From Symbiodinium kawagutii (taxonomy: Eukaryota > Sar > Dinophyceae > Suessiales > Symbiodiniaceae): DNA of 64,000 bases. This document shows positions 11,353 through 26,000 of the stretch, piece after piece. Every line of letters starts with the position of its first letter. Within the stretch, counting starts at the first letter, position 1. Both the position numbers and the translations under genes were made by a program. The stretch covers positions 184,017 through 248,016 of the forward strand of contig VSDK01028329.1 in the NCBI GenBank assembly GCA_009767595.1, written 5' to 3'. Under the pieces are notes generated by a model. That model was not told where the DNA came from, made no database searches, and was given only the letters and a program-made list of their open reading frames with translations.

Positions 11353-14300
11353 GATGCCCATCAATCCTCAATATCTATCTACATTTGACTCATTCTAGTG
11401 TAAAGCCTGGCAAATATCCATAGACTGAAGACCTGCTGATCTTAAATTAACCTGCGACACAATGCATCGTTTGATATCTCCAAGTTTCCAACCATTGCTG
11501 TTGTGCGTACCCCCTCTCATTAATGATGGCTTGCTTCTTACACCCAATCATACACGCAAATGCTCATCCCAGGTAGGAAATCATCAATGTGTGGAAAAAC
11601 TTAGCGTTTGCCCATCTGTCAATTGGCAGGGCAAGGTGTCCATTGGTGAACCCTGCATAGAGTATCACTGTCCTTCTTAAAATGGCATGTGCATTTTTGG
11701 AGATCGTGCGTGGCTGCAAACAAAACCGCTGGTTGTAAATCAGAATGCTAAGTAGCTCTGACGAACAGCTGCAAGGCCCAGTCCCCCCAAGTATGAAGTC
11801 ATCAAAAACAATATTGACAATACCAATCAAGGTAGCCTCACCACTGACGTGGTTCCTTGATTTCAATGATATTGCCATGGTATGAACGATCACCCTACTA
11901 GTCACTATATATCACTAACGGTCACCACTTCAAAACAACTAGTCATTCACTATGAAGCCATTGGTTGCCGTTTGACAAAATAGTAAGCCACTACTTACAG
12001 CATGATGAGTTCCCTTGCAAAAGTATGTGATGGTAAATCGATGGCCCAACCCTACATCTTGGCTCTGCAGCTGTGCATCCAAGGCACTTTTTGGGGTTCT
12101 TTGACCTCCTTGGACTTGTCTGCCTGGCGCTGGTAAGCTCGATTCCATGGGAGATTCCGTCATCTGGGCAAGCCCTGTGCAACAAATACCCAGCAGCTTT
12201 TCCTAGTGCACACTTACATAAATGAACACAAAATCTAGATTTTTCAATGAGATGCTCCTCCTACTCCTCTGCATTCGCGGATTTCAACAGCGGGGGTGGG
12301 GCCTGGTTTCCAATCTCTTCGCTGCTCTTCCTCCAGGTGGTCTCCTTGGGGGGTTCCTTCTTGTCTCGTCGTGGCTGGTCCTGAACGGGTGGCAGTCACC
12401 GCCGTCCGTTCCACATGAGCTGCGAAGCCGCCCAGCCTTTCGCTTATTCTTCTTCCCATCTCCTGCGGGGCAAGTTTCATCAAGGAGAAAGCCAAAAATC
12501 TCTCCGTTTCAAAGTCTCAAGTTATACCTGAAGATGGCCAAAGGGCCCCCAGGGATCATATTCCATTGGATTTCGCGCAAGCACCGAGTGACTGCGTCCA
12601 GCTCCCACCAGGGAATCTGCCGCTGCCAGAGGCGCTCCTCGCCGGGGCTCTCGGGCTCCACCATTCTGCGTACGGTCAGCGCCCCCCCTTCGCCTGCCAA
12701 GAGGAGAGATGCAGCCGTTGAAAATGGCAATGTTTTCTTGATGAGTTATCCGTTTTATTGATGGTAACTAGTTCATGAGTGTTTATTTCAAATGTTGGCA
12801 TTGTCCAGTCATCCAGGGTCAACGTTTGTCATCCACATTTTTGGCAAAACTGTTCCCCATTGAGAAACAGCAAAATCAAAGCCATGGAAGAACTCCACTT
12901 CAATCGCTCATGCCCAGGTTGCCATCAAAGATTCAAGGTCCACAGGGCCTTGGCTGCTCCTTCTTCTCCGCGCCATCCTTGCCATCCTTATCATCCTTAC
13001 CATCCTCGCCGAGTTGGAGATAGAAACCATGTTTTTGGGTGTCAACCTTAAGGAAATGAATGCCTTGCATGTGAAGCGTGTTGGAAAAGGTTCACCATTT
13101 CACACTGGTTTCGGAATGTCGTCACGTTGGCAAGGGCTGTCCTTGTTGTTGTTACGCTCATCCCACTTCGGAGGTTGATCATGTGGTTTGCGAGGTTCAT
13201 GTATGAAGTACAATATTGGTTATCATGAATATCTATTCTCATAGCCAATAATAGGACTAGTGATGATGGAGACAACCTTTCGATAATCCGCGTCAATGAC
13301 GGGCAATGATGCTAAGTCAGTTTTGATAAGGAACTATGTTTCACGATGACTGATAAGGCTTGTTGATAATAGCTCATTTTGATGGCCAGAAATGACTGAT
13401 TACTCTCGTTCATGATGGCTGATGTTCATGTTGAATGCTTCCTACCAAGGATGGTTCAGACCGACTAGGATTGGTTGTTATAGCGTTGCTATCAGGAACA
13501 CCATTATATTGTCTATCAGCCATCACTCTGGACTGAACCATTCTACTGTGCATTATACTGACCAATAATCGACGATTTGTAATTTCTTGCTATTTCTTGC
13601 CCATGGCAAAAGTGATGATTGCAACCGGCAAGAAGTCCAACTCTTCAAGTGGGGACCCTAGGACTTGATTCCTAATCCTACTCGTTAAGTTGACTATGCA
13701 CCAACTCAAAACTGGGGTAAGCTACTCACTGAGGGGAAGGGGTCGTCAAGGCGGGCTGTGTCACAAGGAAACACGTAACAAACATCACATGATTGTAGAC
13801 AAACAACGCCGCCTATTCCCCTTCAGGATCACTACAGTTCCCAACCGGCCTCACCCAAACACTTCATGTAAGGCTGTATACTCAATATGTATCTACATTT
13901 GGGATCATTTGGGTCAGTCTGTGTGTAAATCACGGCAGATATCCATGGACTGGAGATCGGATGATCTCAACCAAACAGGTCACCATCTCAACCAAAACTG
14001 GCCGCCACTCCCAGTCGACACTTGCCGGATCCTGGGACAACGAGTCATCCGCTGACTGGCCTGGAAACAGCTTGCCATGAGGACCGTGATTGACCCATCA
14101 AACAATGAACCCGCATGGCCCTGCGAATCAAGCACTCTCTTGCTGGATCATGCTTGACTTCTAGTCCTGGTGAACCCCAAAAGCCACGACCGCCAAAGTG
14201 CTTCATCGTTGTAGGAATGGATAGAAATCAATGGAAATCTTAGAGTATCAAACATTGCATGGTCGCTCTTAACAATGACTATCAACCATAAATCCAAACA

Positions 14301-14608
14301 CCATGGTTGATGGTTGGTATACAAATCAGTGGAACGAAGAATCATGAACCATGAGCCAGGCCTTTCTGCAGCGCTAACAACAGTGTAGCAGCCACGGCCT
14401 GCCGAAGCTCAGGGTCTGAGTGCAAGTGGATGAGGTCCAGAGTCCAGAGTATGTTTACAGGCCCATTTCGCATGAGATCTTTTACGCCGTCACTTACGCA
14501 TTACTTACGCGACAACCAGATTTACTTCAGCAGGGTCGGGTAAACAAGTTAACTTGCGCAGCACCTTATGCCTGCTTTCGCGAGCCTGCGTTTTGCTTGC
14601 GCCGGCAG
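11353..14608. repeat. 3256-bp tandem duplication, copy 1
   Basis: Starts at GATGCCCATCAATCC and ends at TTGCGCCGGCAG, where copy 2 begins at once with the same GATGCCC. Comparing matching positions (offset 3256) I found two substitutions: G at 11964 versus T at 15220, and G at 12387 versus A at 15643. The bases just outside the unit differ, so the boundaries are exact. It contains one probable minus-strand exon (12528-12693) and other exon-like pieces, but no transposon domains. Confidence 0.97.
12528..12693 (-). CDS. Probable internal exon, product unknown (copy 1)
   Basis: A minus-strand segment with good signals at both ends: acceptor CTCTCCTCTTGGCAG before GCGAAGG, and donor CTTCAG|GTATAA. 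It encodes GEGGALTVRRMVEPESPGEE followed by RLWQRQIPWWELDAVTRCLR and EIQWNMIPGGPLAIF. I do not recognise the family. A possible next exon starts after the acceptor CCCCGCAG at 12463-12465 and, in phase, would end after five residues (WEEE tail) at a TAA. A Lys/Asp-rich piece at about 12960-13025 may be an upstream exon, but its phase does not fit cleanly. The exon is duplicated intact at 15784-15949. Confidence 0.5.
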
Positions 14609-17600
14609 GATGCCCATCAATCCTCAATATCTATCTACATTTGACTCATTCTAGTGTAAAGCCTGGCAAATATCCATAGACTGAAGACCTGCTGATCTTA
14701 AATTAACCTGCGACACAATGCATCGTTTGATATCTCCAAGTTTCCAACCATTGCTGTTGTGCGTACCCCCTCTCATTAATGATGGCTTGCTTCTTACACC
14801 CAATCATACACGCAAATGCTCATCCCAGGTAGGAAATCATCAATGTGTGGAAAAACTTAGCGTTTGCCCATCTGTCAATTGGCAGGGCAAGGTGTCCATT
14901 GGTGAACCCTGCATAGAGTATCACTGTCCTTCTTAAAATGGCATGTGCATTTTTGGAGATCGTGCGTGGCTGCAAACAAAACCGCTGGTTGTAAATCAGA
15001 ATGCTAAGTAGCTCTGACGAACAGCTGCAAGGCCCAGTCCCCCCAAGTATGAAGTCATCAAAAACAATATTGACAATACCAATCAAGGTAGCCTCACCAC
15101 TGACGTGGTTCCTTGATTTCAATGATATTGCCATGGTATGAACGATCACCCTACTAGTCACTATATATCACTAACGGTCACCACTTCAAAACAACTAGTC
15201 ATTCACTATGAAGCCATTGTTTGCCGTTTGACAAAATAGTAAGCCACTACTTACAGCATGATGAGTTCCCTTGCAAAAGTATGTGATGGTAAATCGATGG
15301 CCCAACCCTACATCTTGGCTCTGCAGCTGTGCATCCAAGGCACTTTTTGGGGTTCTTTGACCTCCTTGGACTTGTCTGCCTGGCGCTGGTAAGCTCGATT
15401 CCATGGGAGATTCCGTCATCTGGGCAAGCCCTGTGCAACAAATACCCAGCAGCTTTTCCTAGTGCACACTTACATAAATGAACACAAAATCTAGATTTTT
15501 CAATGAGATGCTCCTCCTACTCCTCTGCATTCGCGGATTTCAACAGCGGGGGTGGGGCCTGGTTTCCAATCTCTTCGCTGCTCTTCCTCCAGGTGGTCTC
15601 CTTGGGGGGTTCCTTCTTGTCTCGTCGTGGCTGGTCCTGAACAGGTGGCAGTCACCGCCGTCCGTTCCACATGAGCTGCGAAGCCGCCCAGCCTTTCGCT
15701 TATTCTTCTTCCCATCTCCTGCGGGGCAAGTTTCATCAAGGAGAAAGCCAAAAATCTCTCCGTTTCAAAGTCTCAAGTTATACCTGAAGATGGCCAAAGG
15801 GCCCCCAGGGATCATATTCCATTGGATTTCGCGCAAGCACCGAGTGACTGCGTCCAGCTCCCACCAGGGAATCTGCCGCTGCCAGAGGCGCTCCTCGCCG
15901 GGGCTCTCGGGCTCCACCATTCTGCGTACGGTCAGCGCCCCCCCTTCGCCTGCCAAGAGGAGAGATGCAGCCGTTGAAAATGGCAATGTTTTCTTGATGA
16001 GTTATCCGTTTTATTGATGGTAACTAGTTCATGAGTGTTTATTTCAAATGTTGGCATTGTCCAGTCATCCAGGGTCAACGTTTGTCATCCACATTTTTGG
16101 CAAAACTGTTCCCCATTGAGAAACAGCAAAATCAAAGCCATGGAAGAACTCCACTTCAATCGCTCATGCCCAGGTTGCCATCAAAGATTCAAGGTCCACA
16201 GGGCCTTGGCTGCTCCTTCTTCTCCGCGCCATCCTTGCCATCCTTATCATCCTTACCATCCTCGCCGAGTTGGAGATAGAAACCATGTTTTTGGGTGTCA
16301 ACCTTAAGGAAATGAATGCCTTGCATGTGAAGCGTGTTGGAAAAGGTTCACCATTTCACACTGGTTTCGGAATGTCGTCACGTTGGCAAGGGCTGTCCTT
16401 GTTGTTGTTACGCTCATCCCACTTCGGAGGTTGATCATGTGGTTTGCGAGGTTCATGTATGAAGTACAATATTGGTTATCATGAATATCTATTCTCATAG
16501 CCAATAATAGGACTAGTGATGATGGAGACAACCTTTCGATAATCCGCGTCAATGACGGGCAATGATGCTAAGTCAGTTTTGATAAGGAACTATGTTTCAC
16601 GATGACTGATAAGGCTTGTTGATAATAGCTCATTTTGATGGCCAGAAATGACTGATTACTCTCGTTCATGATGGCTGATGTTCATGTTGAATGCTTCCTA
16701 CCAAGGATGGTTCAGACCGACTAGGATTGGTTGTTATAGCGTTGCTATCAGGAACACCATTATATTGTCTATCAGCCATCACTCTGGACTGAACCATTCT
16801 ACTGTGCATTATACTGACCAATAATCGACGATTTGTAATTTCTTGCTATTTCTTGCCCATGGCAAAAGTGATGATTGCAACCGGCAAGAAGTCCAACTCT
16901 TCAAGTGGGGACCCTAGGACTTGATTCCTAATCCTACTCGTTAAGTTGACTATGCACCAACTCAAAACTGGGGTAAGCTACTCACTGAGGGGAAGGGGTC
17001 GTCAAGGCGGGCTGTGTCACAAGGAAACACGTAACAAACATCACATGATTGTAGACAAACAACGCCGCCTATTCCCCTTCAGGATCACTACAGTTCCCAA
17101 CCGGCCTCACCCAAACACTTCATGTAAGGCTGTATACTCAATATGTATCTACATTTGGGATCATTTGGGTCAGTCTGTGTGTAAATCACGGCAGATATCC
17201 ATGGACTGGAGATCGGATGATCTCAACCAAACAGGTCACCATCTCAACCAAAACTGGCCGCCACTCCCAGTCGACACTTGCCGGATCCTGGGACAACGAG
17301 TCATCCGCTGACTGGCCTGGAAACAGCTTGCCATGAGGACCGTGATTGACCCATCAAACAATGAACCCGCATGGCCCTGCGAATCAAGCACTCTCTTGCT
17401 GGATCATGCTTGACTTCTAGTCCTGGTGAACCCCAAAAGCCACGACCGCCAAAGTGCTTCATCGTTGTAGGAATGGATAGAAATCAATGGAAATCTTAGA
17501 GTATCAAACATTGCATGGTCGCTCTTAACAATGACTATCAACCATAAATCCAAACACCATGGTTGATGGTTGGTATACAAATCAGTGGAACGAAGAATCA

Positions 17601-17864
17601 TGAACCATGAGCCAGGCCTTTCTGCAGCGCTAACAACAGTGTAGCAGCCACGGCCTGCCGAAGCTCAGGGTCTGAGTGCAAGTGGATGAGGTCCAGAGTC
17701 CAGAGTATGTTTACAGGCCCATTTCGCATGAGATCTTTTACGCCGTCACTTACGCATTACTTACGCGACAACCAGATTTACTTCAGCAGGGTCGGGTAAA
17801 CAAGTTAACTTGCGCAGCACCTTATGCCTGCTTTCGCGAGCCTGCGTTTTGCTTGCGCCGGCAG
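14609..17864. repeat. 3256-bp tandem duplication, copy 2
   Basis: Direct repeat of 11353-14608 with no spacer. It ends at CCGGCAG, after which unique sequence CTATATATATGAC follows. The near identity implies a very recent duplication, gene conversion or an assembly duplication. Confidence 0.97.
15784..15949 (-). CDS. Probable internal exon, product unknown (copy 2)
   Basis: Exact second copy of the exon at 12528-12693, with the same acceptor and donor. If the duplication is real, the host gene has either a duplicated exon set or a second partial copy; the upstream and downstream exons were not identified. Confidence 0.5.
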
Positions 17865-20342
<2,478 letters not shown>

Positions 20343-21343
20343 TCAGCTGTTCCCATGTGACATTGTGAATTCCTCACGCAATTCCCACCTGTTGGATTCC
20401 TCTTGTACTGCGGACGGGTTTGCGGATGGTTTCTGCGTCTTTTTGCGCTTGCCAGTGACCTGCAGGCAAAAGCAGAAACGAGTTGCTTTCACAGAGGCAT
20501 GGGTCTTCAGTTGTTCATGAGCCTCTTGCCACCCTTCTTCTTGTTGTTCCTCTGAAGTATCATCAATCCTCTCTTTGTCATCACGTGCCACATTGTTCCT
20601 GAGCTCAGAGGAGAATAACGACAAACATATCTGTTCAGATCTGTTCAGACTAAAATCCTTTCAAGATCTTGCTCAGCTTAGTCTAAGAATTGGCCGAAGA
20701 CCTGCCACTTTTTCCATCACAAAATTCTTCTGAGTTTCTTCTCCACAAAGCCGGTGAAATGCTCCACCTCATCATCGGACTCAATATCTGCCCAGCCTCA
20801 GGGTCGCTCAGTAAGAGCACACGCCAGCCATGCTCAGCACGTGTTCCAATGGCCCGGCAGCCCCACACTGAGGTGCCCGGCGCTGCTTTTGGGACCCGGC
20901 CTCTCGGCCCTCTTCACTCTGAGGTTGGCTCCCTTCCTGTTGCGGCCACAAGCCGAAGCGAGGAACATCACATCCAAATTCCTGATCTTCCCCTGATCTT
21001 CCCCTGATCTTCCCCTGATCTTCCCCTGATCTTCCCCTCATATCCCTCATCTTTCTTCAACAATGGAAATCAGCCGATCAAAGCTGGAAACATCAGCGGT
21101 TCTGTCATGGAATTCATATTGTTGGCCTCTTCAAGTTGCAGCTCTGGCTTCGGTTCAACCTCTTGGAAGACCCCTTTCAAAACACGGCTCGCAACCGCTC
21201 ATCTGAATTCGTCTTTGACCAAGAGATCCATAACCTCATATTCACAATCATGTCCATAACAGCGGGCACCCAGCCATCATCCAACATGGACATGGACACA
21301 TGGGAAAAGCCATTGACAAAACCAAACTTCTCCAAGGCAGCAC
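20343..21343 (-). pseudogene. Unrecognised split gene or pseudogene
   Basis: Several minus-strand pieces look coding. One (20721-20796) follows an AG at 20797-20798, encodes WADIESDDEVEHFTGFVEKK and LRRI, and ends at a possible donor GTGATG. A second (20460-20599) follows GAGCTCAG and joins in phase to give LNNVARDDKERIDDTSEEQQ; its frame stays open to the stop at 20343 through a basic VTGKRKKTQK stretch. A third area (21070-21343) encodes GAALEKFGFVNGF in one frame, and DCEYEVMDLLVKDEFR, then an in-frame TGA, then AVASRVLKGVFQEVEPKPEL in another. That pattern suggests decay or unrecognised introns. I do not know the family. The LINE has inserted about 240 bp upstream of this block. Confidence 0.35.
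20983..21045. repeat. 12-bp minisatellite (CTGATCTTCCCC)n
   Basis: About five tandem copies of CTGATCTTCCCC, trailing off into CTCATATCCCTCATC. Confidence 0.95.
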
Positions 21344-21573
21344 CTCTCGTACCCCTGGCTGTTCAAATCCCAGAAATGACCCTGGACTACTCGAGCTGTT
21401 GACGGGTAATGGCCCAGGGACCCGTCCCATACTATGTCTAACATTGGAGTAACATGGCCAAACTCAGTGACTCATCAAGGTGAGTCATAACTCACGGATT
21501 ACACTTTATTTTACACATATATAAATATATATACTGTACATATTGTATATATATATATACACATTATATATAT

Positions 21574-21585
21574 ATATACACATTT
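21574..21585. repeat. Target-site duplication of the LINE (5' copy)
   Basis: ATATACACATTT is repeated exactly at 32842-32853, directly after the element's oligo(A) tail. The bases beyond both ends differ. The local TA-rich sequence is simple, but the exact placement at both element ends argues against chance. Confidence 0.88.
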
Positions 21586-21914
21586 GGGCTCTGACTGGCC
21601 TTAGGGATCGTCCCCCCTATTGTCAGTTTAGCCCTCACCTTAGGGTCTGCGTTGCATGGTTGCTCGCGGACTCGCCATCCTACTTTGTGCTGCTGGGTTG
21701 GTGTGGCTGCCTTGTGATCGCAATTCCCGAAACCTGCCAACATCGTCGCTGCCGTCTTCACAGACAGCGGGCGAGGCGCCTGTTGCGCAGCTACAAGGAC
21801 ATTGCATTGGGGAGGAGAAGGAGGCGCAGGGCCCGACTGGCGCTGCACTTGCTGCAAGGCCATCATTCGTGGCACGCCACGGACTTCCCTCTCATTCTAT
21901 ATCACAAAGCAGCT

Positions 21915-22952
21915 ATGACCTGGCAGTGTTCCAAATGTGGCGTGACCAATCAACACAACTCGGATCATTGCCACAAGTGCCAAGAGCACTGGTCCCGTGT
22001 ATGGCAGCGAGGGAGACGGCGACAAGGCTCACAGAGTCGCCCCCCAAGCAAGCCGAGACACCGTGGCCCAAAGCAACCGCGGGACAAAGCGGAGAAGGAC
22101 AAAGAGGGCAATCAAGGCTCGGACAAAGCATGGGGTGTATTTCCACAGAAGGCGCCGTGGATACCTTCTACACCGCAGAGCCGTTTGCCGGAGACGAAGG
22201 AGATGGAGAGCATGGATGCCGACAACAAGCTCCCAATCCCTCCACCTCCAGTCCTTCCAGCCCCCCCAGCCGCTTCGTCCTCGGCTCCTGTCATCACGGA
22301 GGCGGAATTGAAGCTTCTGTCCCACCTTCGTGGATTACAGGAAGTGAACATGCTGCCAGACTCCTTGAAAGAACAAAAGGAAATCTTGGAACAGAAACAA
22401 GCCGAAGTCAGTGCCTCCAAGACATTGACACATGGTCACATCAACAAGCTTCACAAAGCTCGCAATCAGATGCAGAATGCCCTCAAACGCATTCACAATG
22501 TAGACGCGGAGTGGGCCGCGTTCATGACCACTGTGACCGAGAATGTGAAGTACCATGCCTCGTGCTACCAGCAGCACAGGCAAGAGCTTGTCCAACAGCT
22601 CCAAACCAAGATACAGGAGTTGTCAACGATCAAGGAGGAGGTGTCAGTGGCGTCCCTATCGCTGGTGGAAGCGATACCGGCGACAGAGACACCATCCATG
22701 GAGATCGACACCAACGAAGAGATCAACAAGCTTCAGGCAATGGCGGAGGCCTTCTCAACATCGGTGGACCTTGTCGACATGTCCGAGGAAGAGCTCGAGC
22801 CGGTCGAGGACGACGTCAATTCTGGCAAGGAGAAGATCAAGAGAGAGATGGCCCCCAAGCCATTCGCACGGATGGCTGGATCGCCATCCAAGGTTGCTGT
22901 CAACCATCTGAAGCCCAAAGAGGACAAGGAAAAGGAAAAGAAAGCCAAGTAG
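21915..22952 (+). CDS. LINE ORF1: RanBP2-type zinc finger, Gag-like protein
   Basis: 345 residues. The chosen ATG starts right at a RanBP2-type zinc finger: MTWQCSKCGVTNQHNSDHCH, then KC, i.e. Trp3 and C5-x2-C8-x10-C19-x2-C22. Such fingers bind single-stranded RNA or ubiquitin; RNA binding fits a LINE ORF1. A basic stretch rich in Arg, Lys, Gln and Pro follows (residues ~30-85), then a Pro/Ala linker and a long Leu/Gln/Lys/Glu-rich helical region (about 115-240) likely to form a coiled coil. The C-terminus is charged, ending KPKEDKEKEKKAK. The frame is open upstream to 21543, but that part crosses the target-site duplication into flanking TA repeats, so it is not the true start. Frame 2 is also open across ORF1, probably by composition. 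The likely role is RNA-binding and particle-forming, as for other ORF1 proteins (inference). Confidence 0.8.
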   Translation: MTWQCSKCGVTNQHNSDHCHKCQEHWSRVWQRGRRRQGSQSRPPSKPRHRGPKQPRDKAEKDKEGNQGSDKAWGVFPQKAPWIPSTPQSRLPETKEMESMDADNKLPIPPPPVLPAPPAASSSAPVITEAELKLLSHLRGLQEVNMLPDSLKEQKEILEQKQAEVSASKTLTHGHINKLHKARNQMQNALKRIHNVDAEWAAFMTTVTENVKYHASCYQQHRQELVQQLQTKIQELSTIKEEVSVASLSLVEAIPATETPSMEIDTNEEINKLQAMAEAFSTSVDLVDMSEEELEPVEDDVNSGKEKIKREMAPKPFARMAGSPSKVAVNHLKPKEDKEKEKKAK

Positions 22953-23017
22953 AACCGTCATCCAGCCCCAGAGACCGCCGTCACCTAGACAGTGAAGAGG
23001 CAGAGAATCCCAGATGC

Positions 23018-26000
23018 ATGGGTGCACCTACTGGACAGTCTCTAGCCCTCCTATCTACTCCATCGACTACGGATGTGTCTCAAGCTAGCGATGCCAATCG
23101 TCGCAAAGGTTCCACCAAACTTTTAGAATTGCAGGAGGATGCGGCCTTCCCTCCTATGCTAACAGTTAAAAGACTGTATCGAAGACATGAATCGGTCATC
23201 CCCTCGATGACCCGAGCTGGGACCACCAGGCCGTCCTGGTTCAAGACGCCTCTGCAACTGACTCAAGTCGATCAACGCACGAGTCATACAGGAGCGCATG
23301 ACGATCAACCTCGGAGACCATCAGCCCTCCGTCAAACACGCGAGTGCCACATCACCAAGAGAGTTACCTTCAGTGAGTTTGTCACACTCCTAGTGACGGA
23401 CCATGCACACACAGAGTCCTGCCGAATCCCAGAGTCACGAGCAGCCTTGGCGTTCCGTACTCTCTGGCACATGCATGGTCAGGTTGTGCAATCTCCCCAC
23501 TGGATCAACATTGTCCACTCCTGGCCAACAGGCTTGCCAAGGGCTGAGACTGCTAGCATCAGAGTCCCGGCCTCCAGAAATCCCACCAGCTCATGGCTTC
23601 CAGGGCAGTTGTCAGCCCTACAACCCTGGGCAACGACCCCAGACTCTGTGTGGTCCTCAATCGCCCTGGCCCTAGCAGAAGCCCAACCAGGCACCTTCAT
23701 CTTTGCTGAAACATGGTTCCTGTCTGGCAATGGGATCCCTATCTGTGTCAGACCGAGAAGACTTTACCTTCATGGACATCTCACCCCTGAACAATTTCAG
23801 ATGGAATGCCAAATTGTATGGGGCGATGTCATGGACCCATCGATCGCAGTCGAGATCGCTGAGATCACTCCTTTGCCAGCATCACTCAGTTCATCGGTGA
23901 TCCACGTGGTACTCACACAAGCCAGGAGACCAAGCCAGTTTGCGGTCCTACTTCAATGTGAAGATTTTCCACCAATGGCAAAACAGCGAGCAGTTCTCCT
24001 TCGGCATCCGTGCACTGTTCATGAAGTTTTTGCGGCGGCCCAATATGACTACTTGTGTGGCATCCGCGCCAGACCATGCTACCTCGATTACACCCACCCG
24101 GACAACCGTCGATACTTCACCTTCGAGCACGTGCCCAACCAACATGCAGTGTATGTCGAGGGAGACATCCTGGACAACACGGACGAACTGAGCCCCACAG
24201 CGAGTTCAGCAGAACCCGCCTCTCAACTTTCAGGAGATGAATCTACGACATCACCACAAGATGATGACTACATCGACGTCTTCGAGAGCGACACGGACGA
24301 CTACGACGACCTCGCCTTCATGGAGACCCCCTCAATGTCATCTGCTATTCCGAGTGCACTACATCGACGAGTACATCCTGAACTTGCATGGGGAGACATC
24401 CCATTAGAGTTTAAGGTTGCCGACACCCTGGATCACGCACACAGTCACTCGTGGCAACCACAAGAAACTGATGACTCTTCGTCAGATGTCATTTGTGCCA
24501 TGCAGCGAGCAAGATCAAGATCCAGGGACCCAAGCCATTCTCGCACAGAAGAAGGCTCCAACCGATCTGAGTCTCAGGAGGACATGTTGGATGACCGAGC
24601 TGATGACAATCAGTCGTCACAACAGTCGGACCCGGTCGACTGGTCGGTCGTTTTCTCCAACATGACAGAGGACCCGGGACATGTACTAGCAGGGCTACAA
24701 GGACCCACCACTGCACAAGCAGCTCAAGCCATTGCAATGCCCCTCAATGAAGTGGTAGCAGTGCATCCGGTCTCCGGCCTGTTGGCAACACACCGAGACT
24801 ATATTGCCATCGCTGAGTGTCGAGAAGATCACATGGATCCCCAACGTGAAGCCATTGTGTTGCTGGATGTTCTATGCAGGGTCAGAGGAAGCATGGGGAC
24901 GACGGCCTCCACTCATCTTTTCCACTCCGTCAGCATCGTGAAGAGGTTCCTTACCATGTCCTCTCTCTTGGCACACTACAGGCTCACTACGTTTTCAAGA
25001 GTTTTTCCTGATCAACTCTCGGTCTTCCTCAACGACTACCAGTGGCACATCAACAGTGGGGCCACTAGCACCATCGCAAGTGGCGACCACATTCTCGTTA
25101 TCTTCGAAGCTCCTGCATCTGAACCACACCGTGCGGCCCTCGCGGATTGGTTGACAGAAGAAGGATTGGAACTATGGGACGAGATTAGAACTCCGTTCTC
25201 CTCTGCCGCCATCTCCCCCACCATTCCTTTCACAGTTGATGAAGGTCCTCAGCCTGGTGACCCCGCCATTTCAAGTTGCGCCACGGCAAGAATGGAGCTC
25301 CCTGGCATGGCCTTCAACACATGGTTCCTCTCACACACACGCTTTCCACGGTGCATGGACAGCAAGGTCATCATCTTCTCCTCTGACCCCAGTGAGTGGA
25401 AGCGGGCAATTGAGAGGGCATGGAGCCCACATTTCCTGGCCGGACAACCCTTCACAGTGACATGGGTCCATCCCGCACCAGAGCGCACTGGAGTGGAAGC
25501 CTATGACTCACTCCCCCATGCTCTCATTGAACAAGACCACAGGGAGCATGCCATCGGCATTCTGTTATCGGTGAAAGAGGAGCCCATCGGCAGCACACCG
25601 GTCACCCATGCTGCCCACTCAACCCATGATCGAACATCCGACATCGGATATATTCGCATGGCCAATGAACAAGGCGCCAACATCCGCCTTAGGCCCTGCA
25701 CGGTTCTACTGGAAGGGAGGACCCTAGTGGACTTTGAAAGGGTCCGGAGACCGACAGGGACGTCTGTCACTGTCGTTGTTCACAACCCGCCTGCCAGTGA
25801 CCTACCGACAGATGTCTCCTCCTTGATGCAAACAGCCATGCATGCTCCTCAAGCGGAACAACATGCCAGTACAGGGTCAACCAATGGCCCACCCTCCCGC
25901 ACTCATGATGAGTCAACGGGTGCATGTGACCATACATTCGTGCTGACACCTGACCATCGCGGCCTCTTCAACACAGACCTTCATGGCCTTCTTCAAGCCG

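Noticed and set aside
21543-21914. Upstream extension of ORF1 starting MYIYIYTLYIYIH.
   Set aside because: It begins in flanking TA repeats outside the target-site duplication; the zinc finger starts exactly at the ATG at 21915.
21656-23017. First ~450 codons of the long frame that ends at 26248.
   Set aside because: This part overlaps ORF1 in another frame and is Ser/Arg/Gly-rich as expected of a shadow; clear module content begins only after the ORF1 stop.
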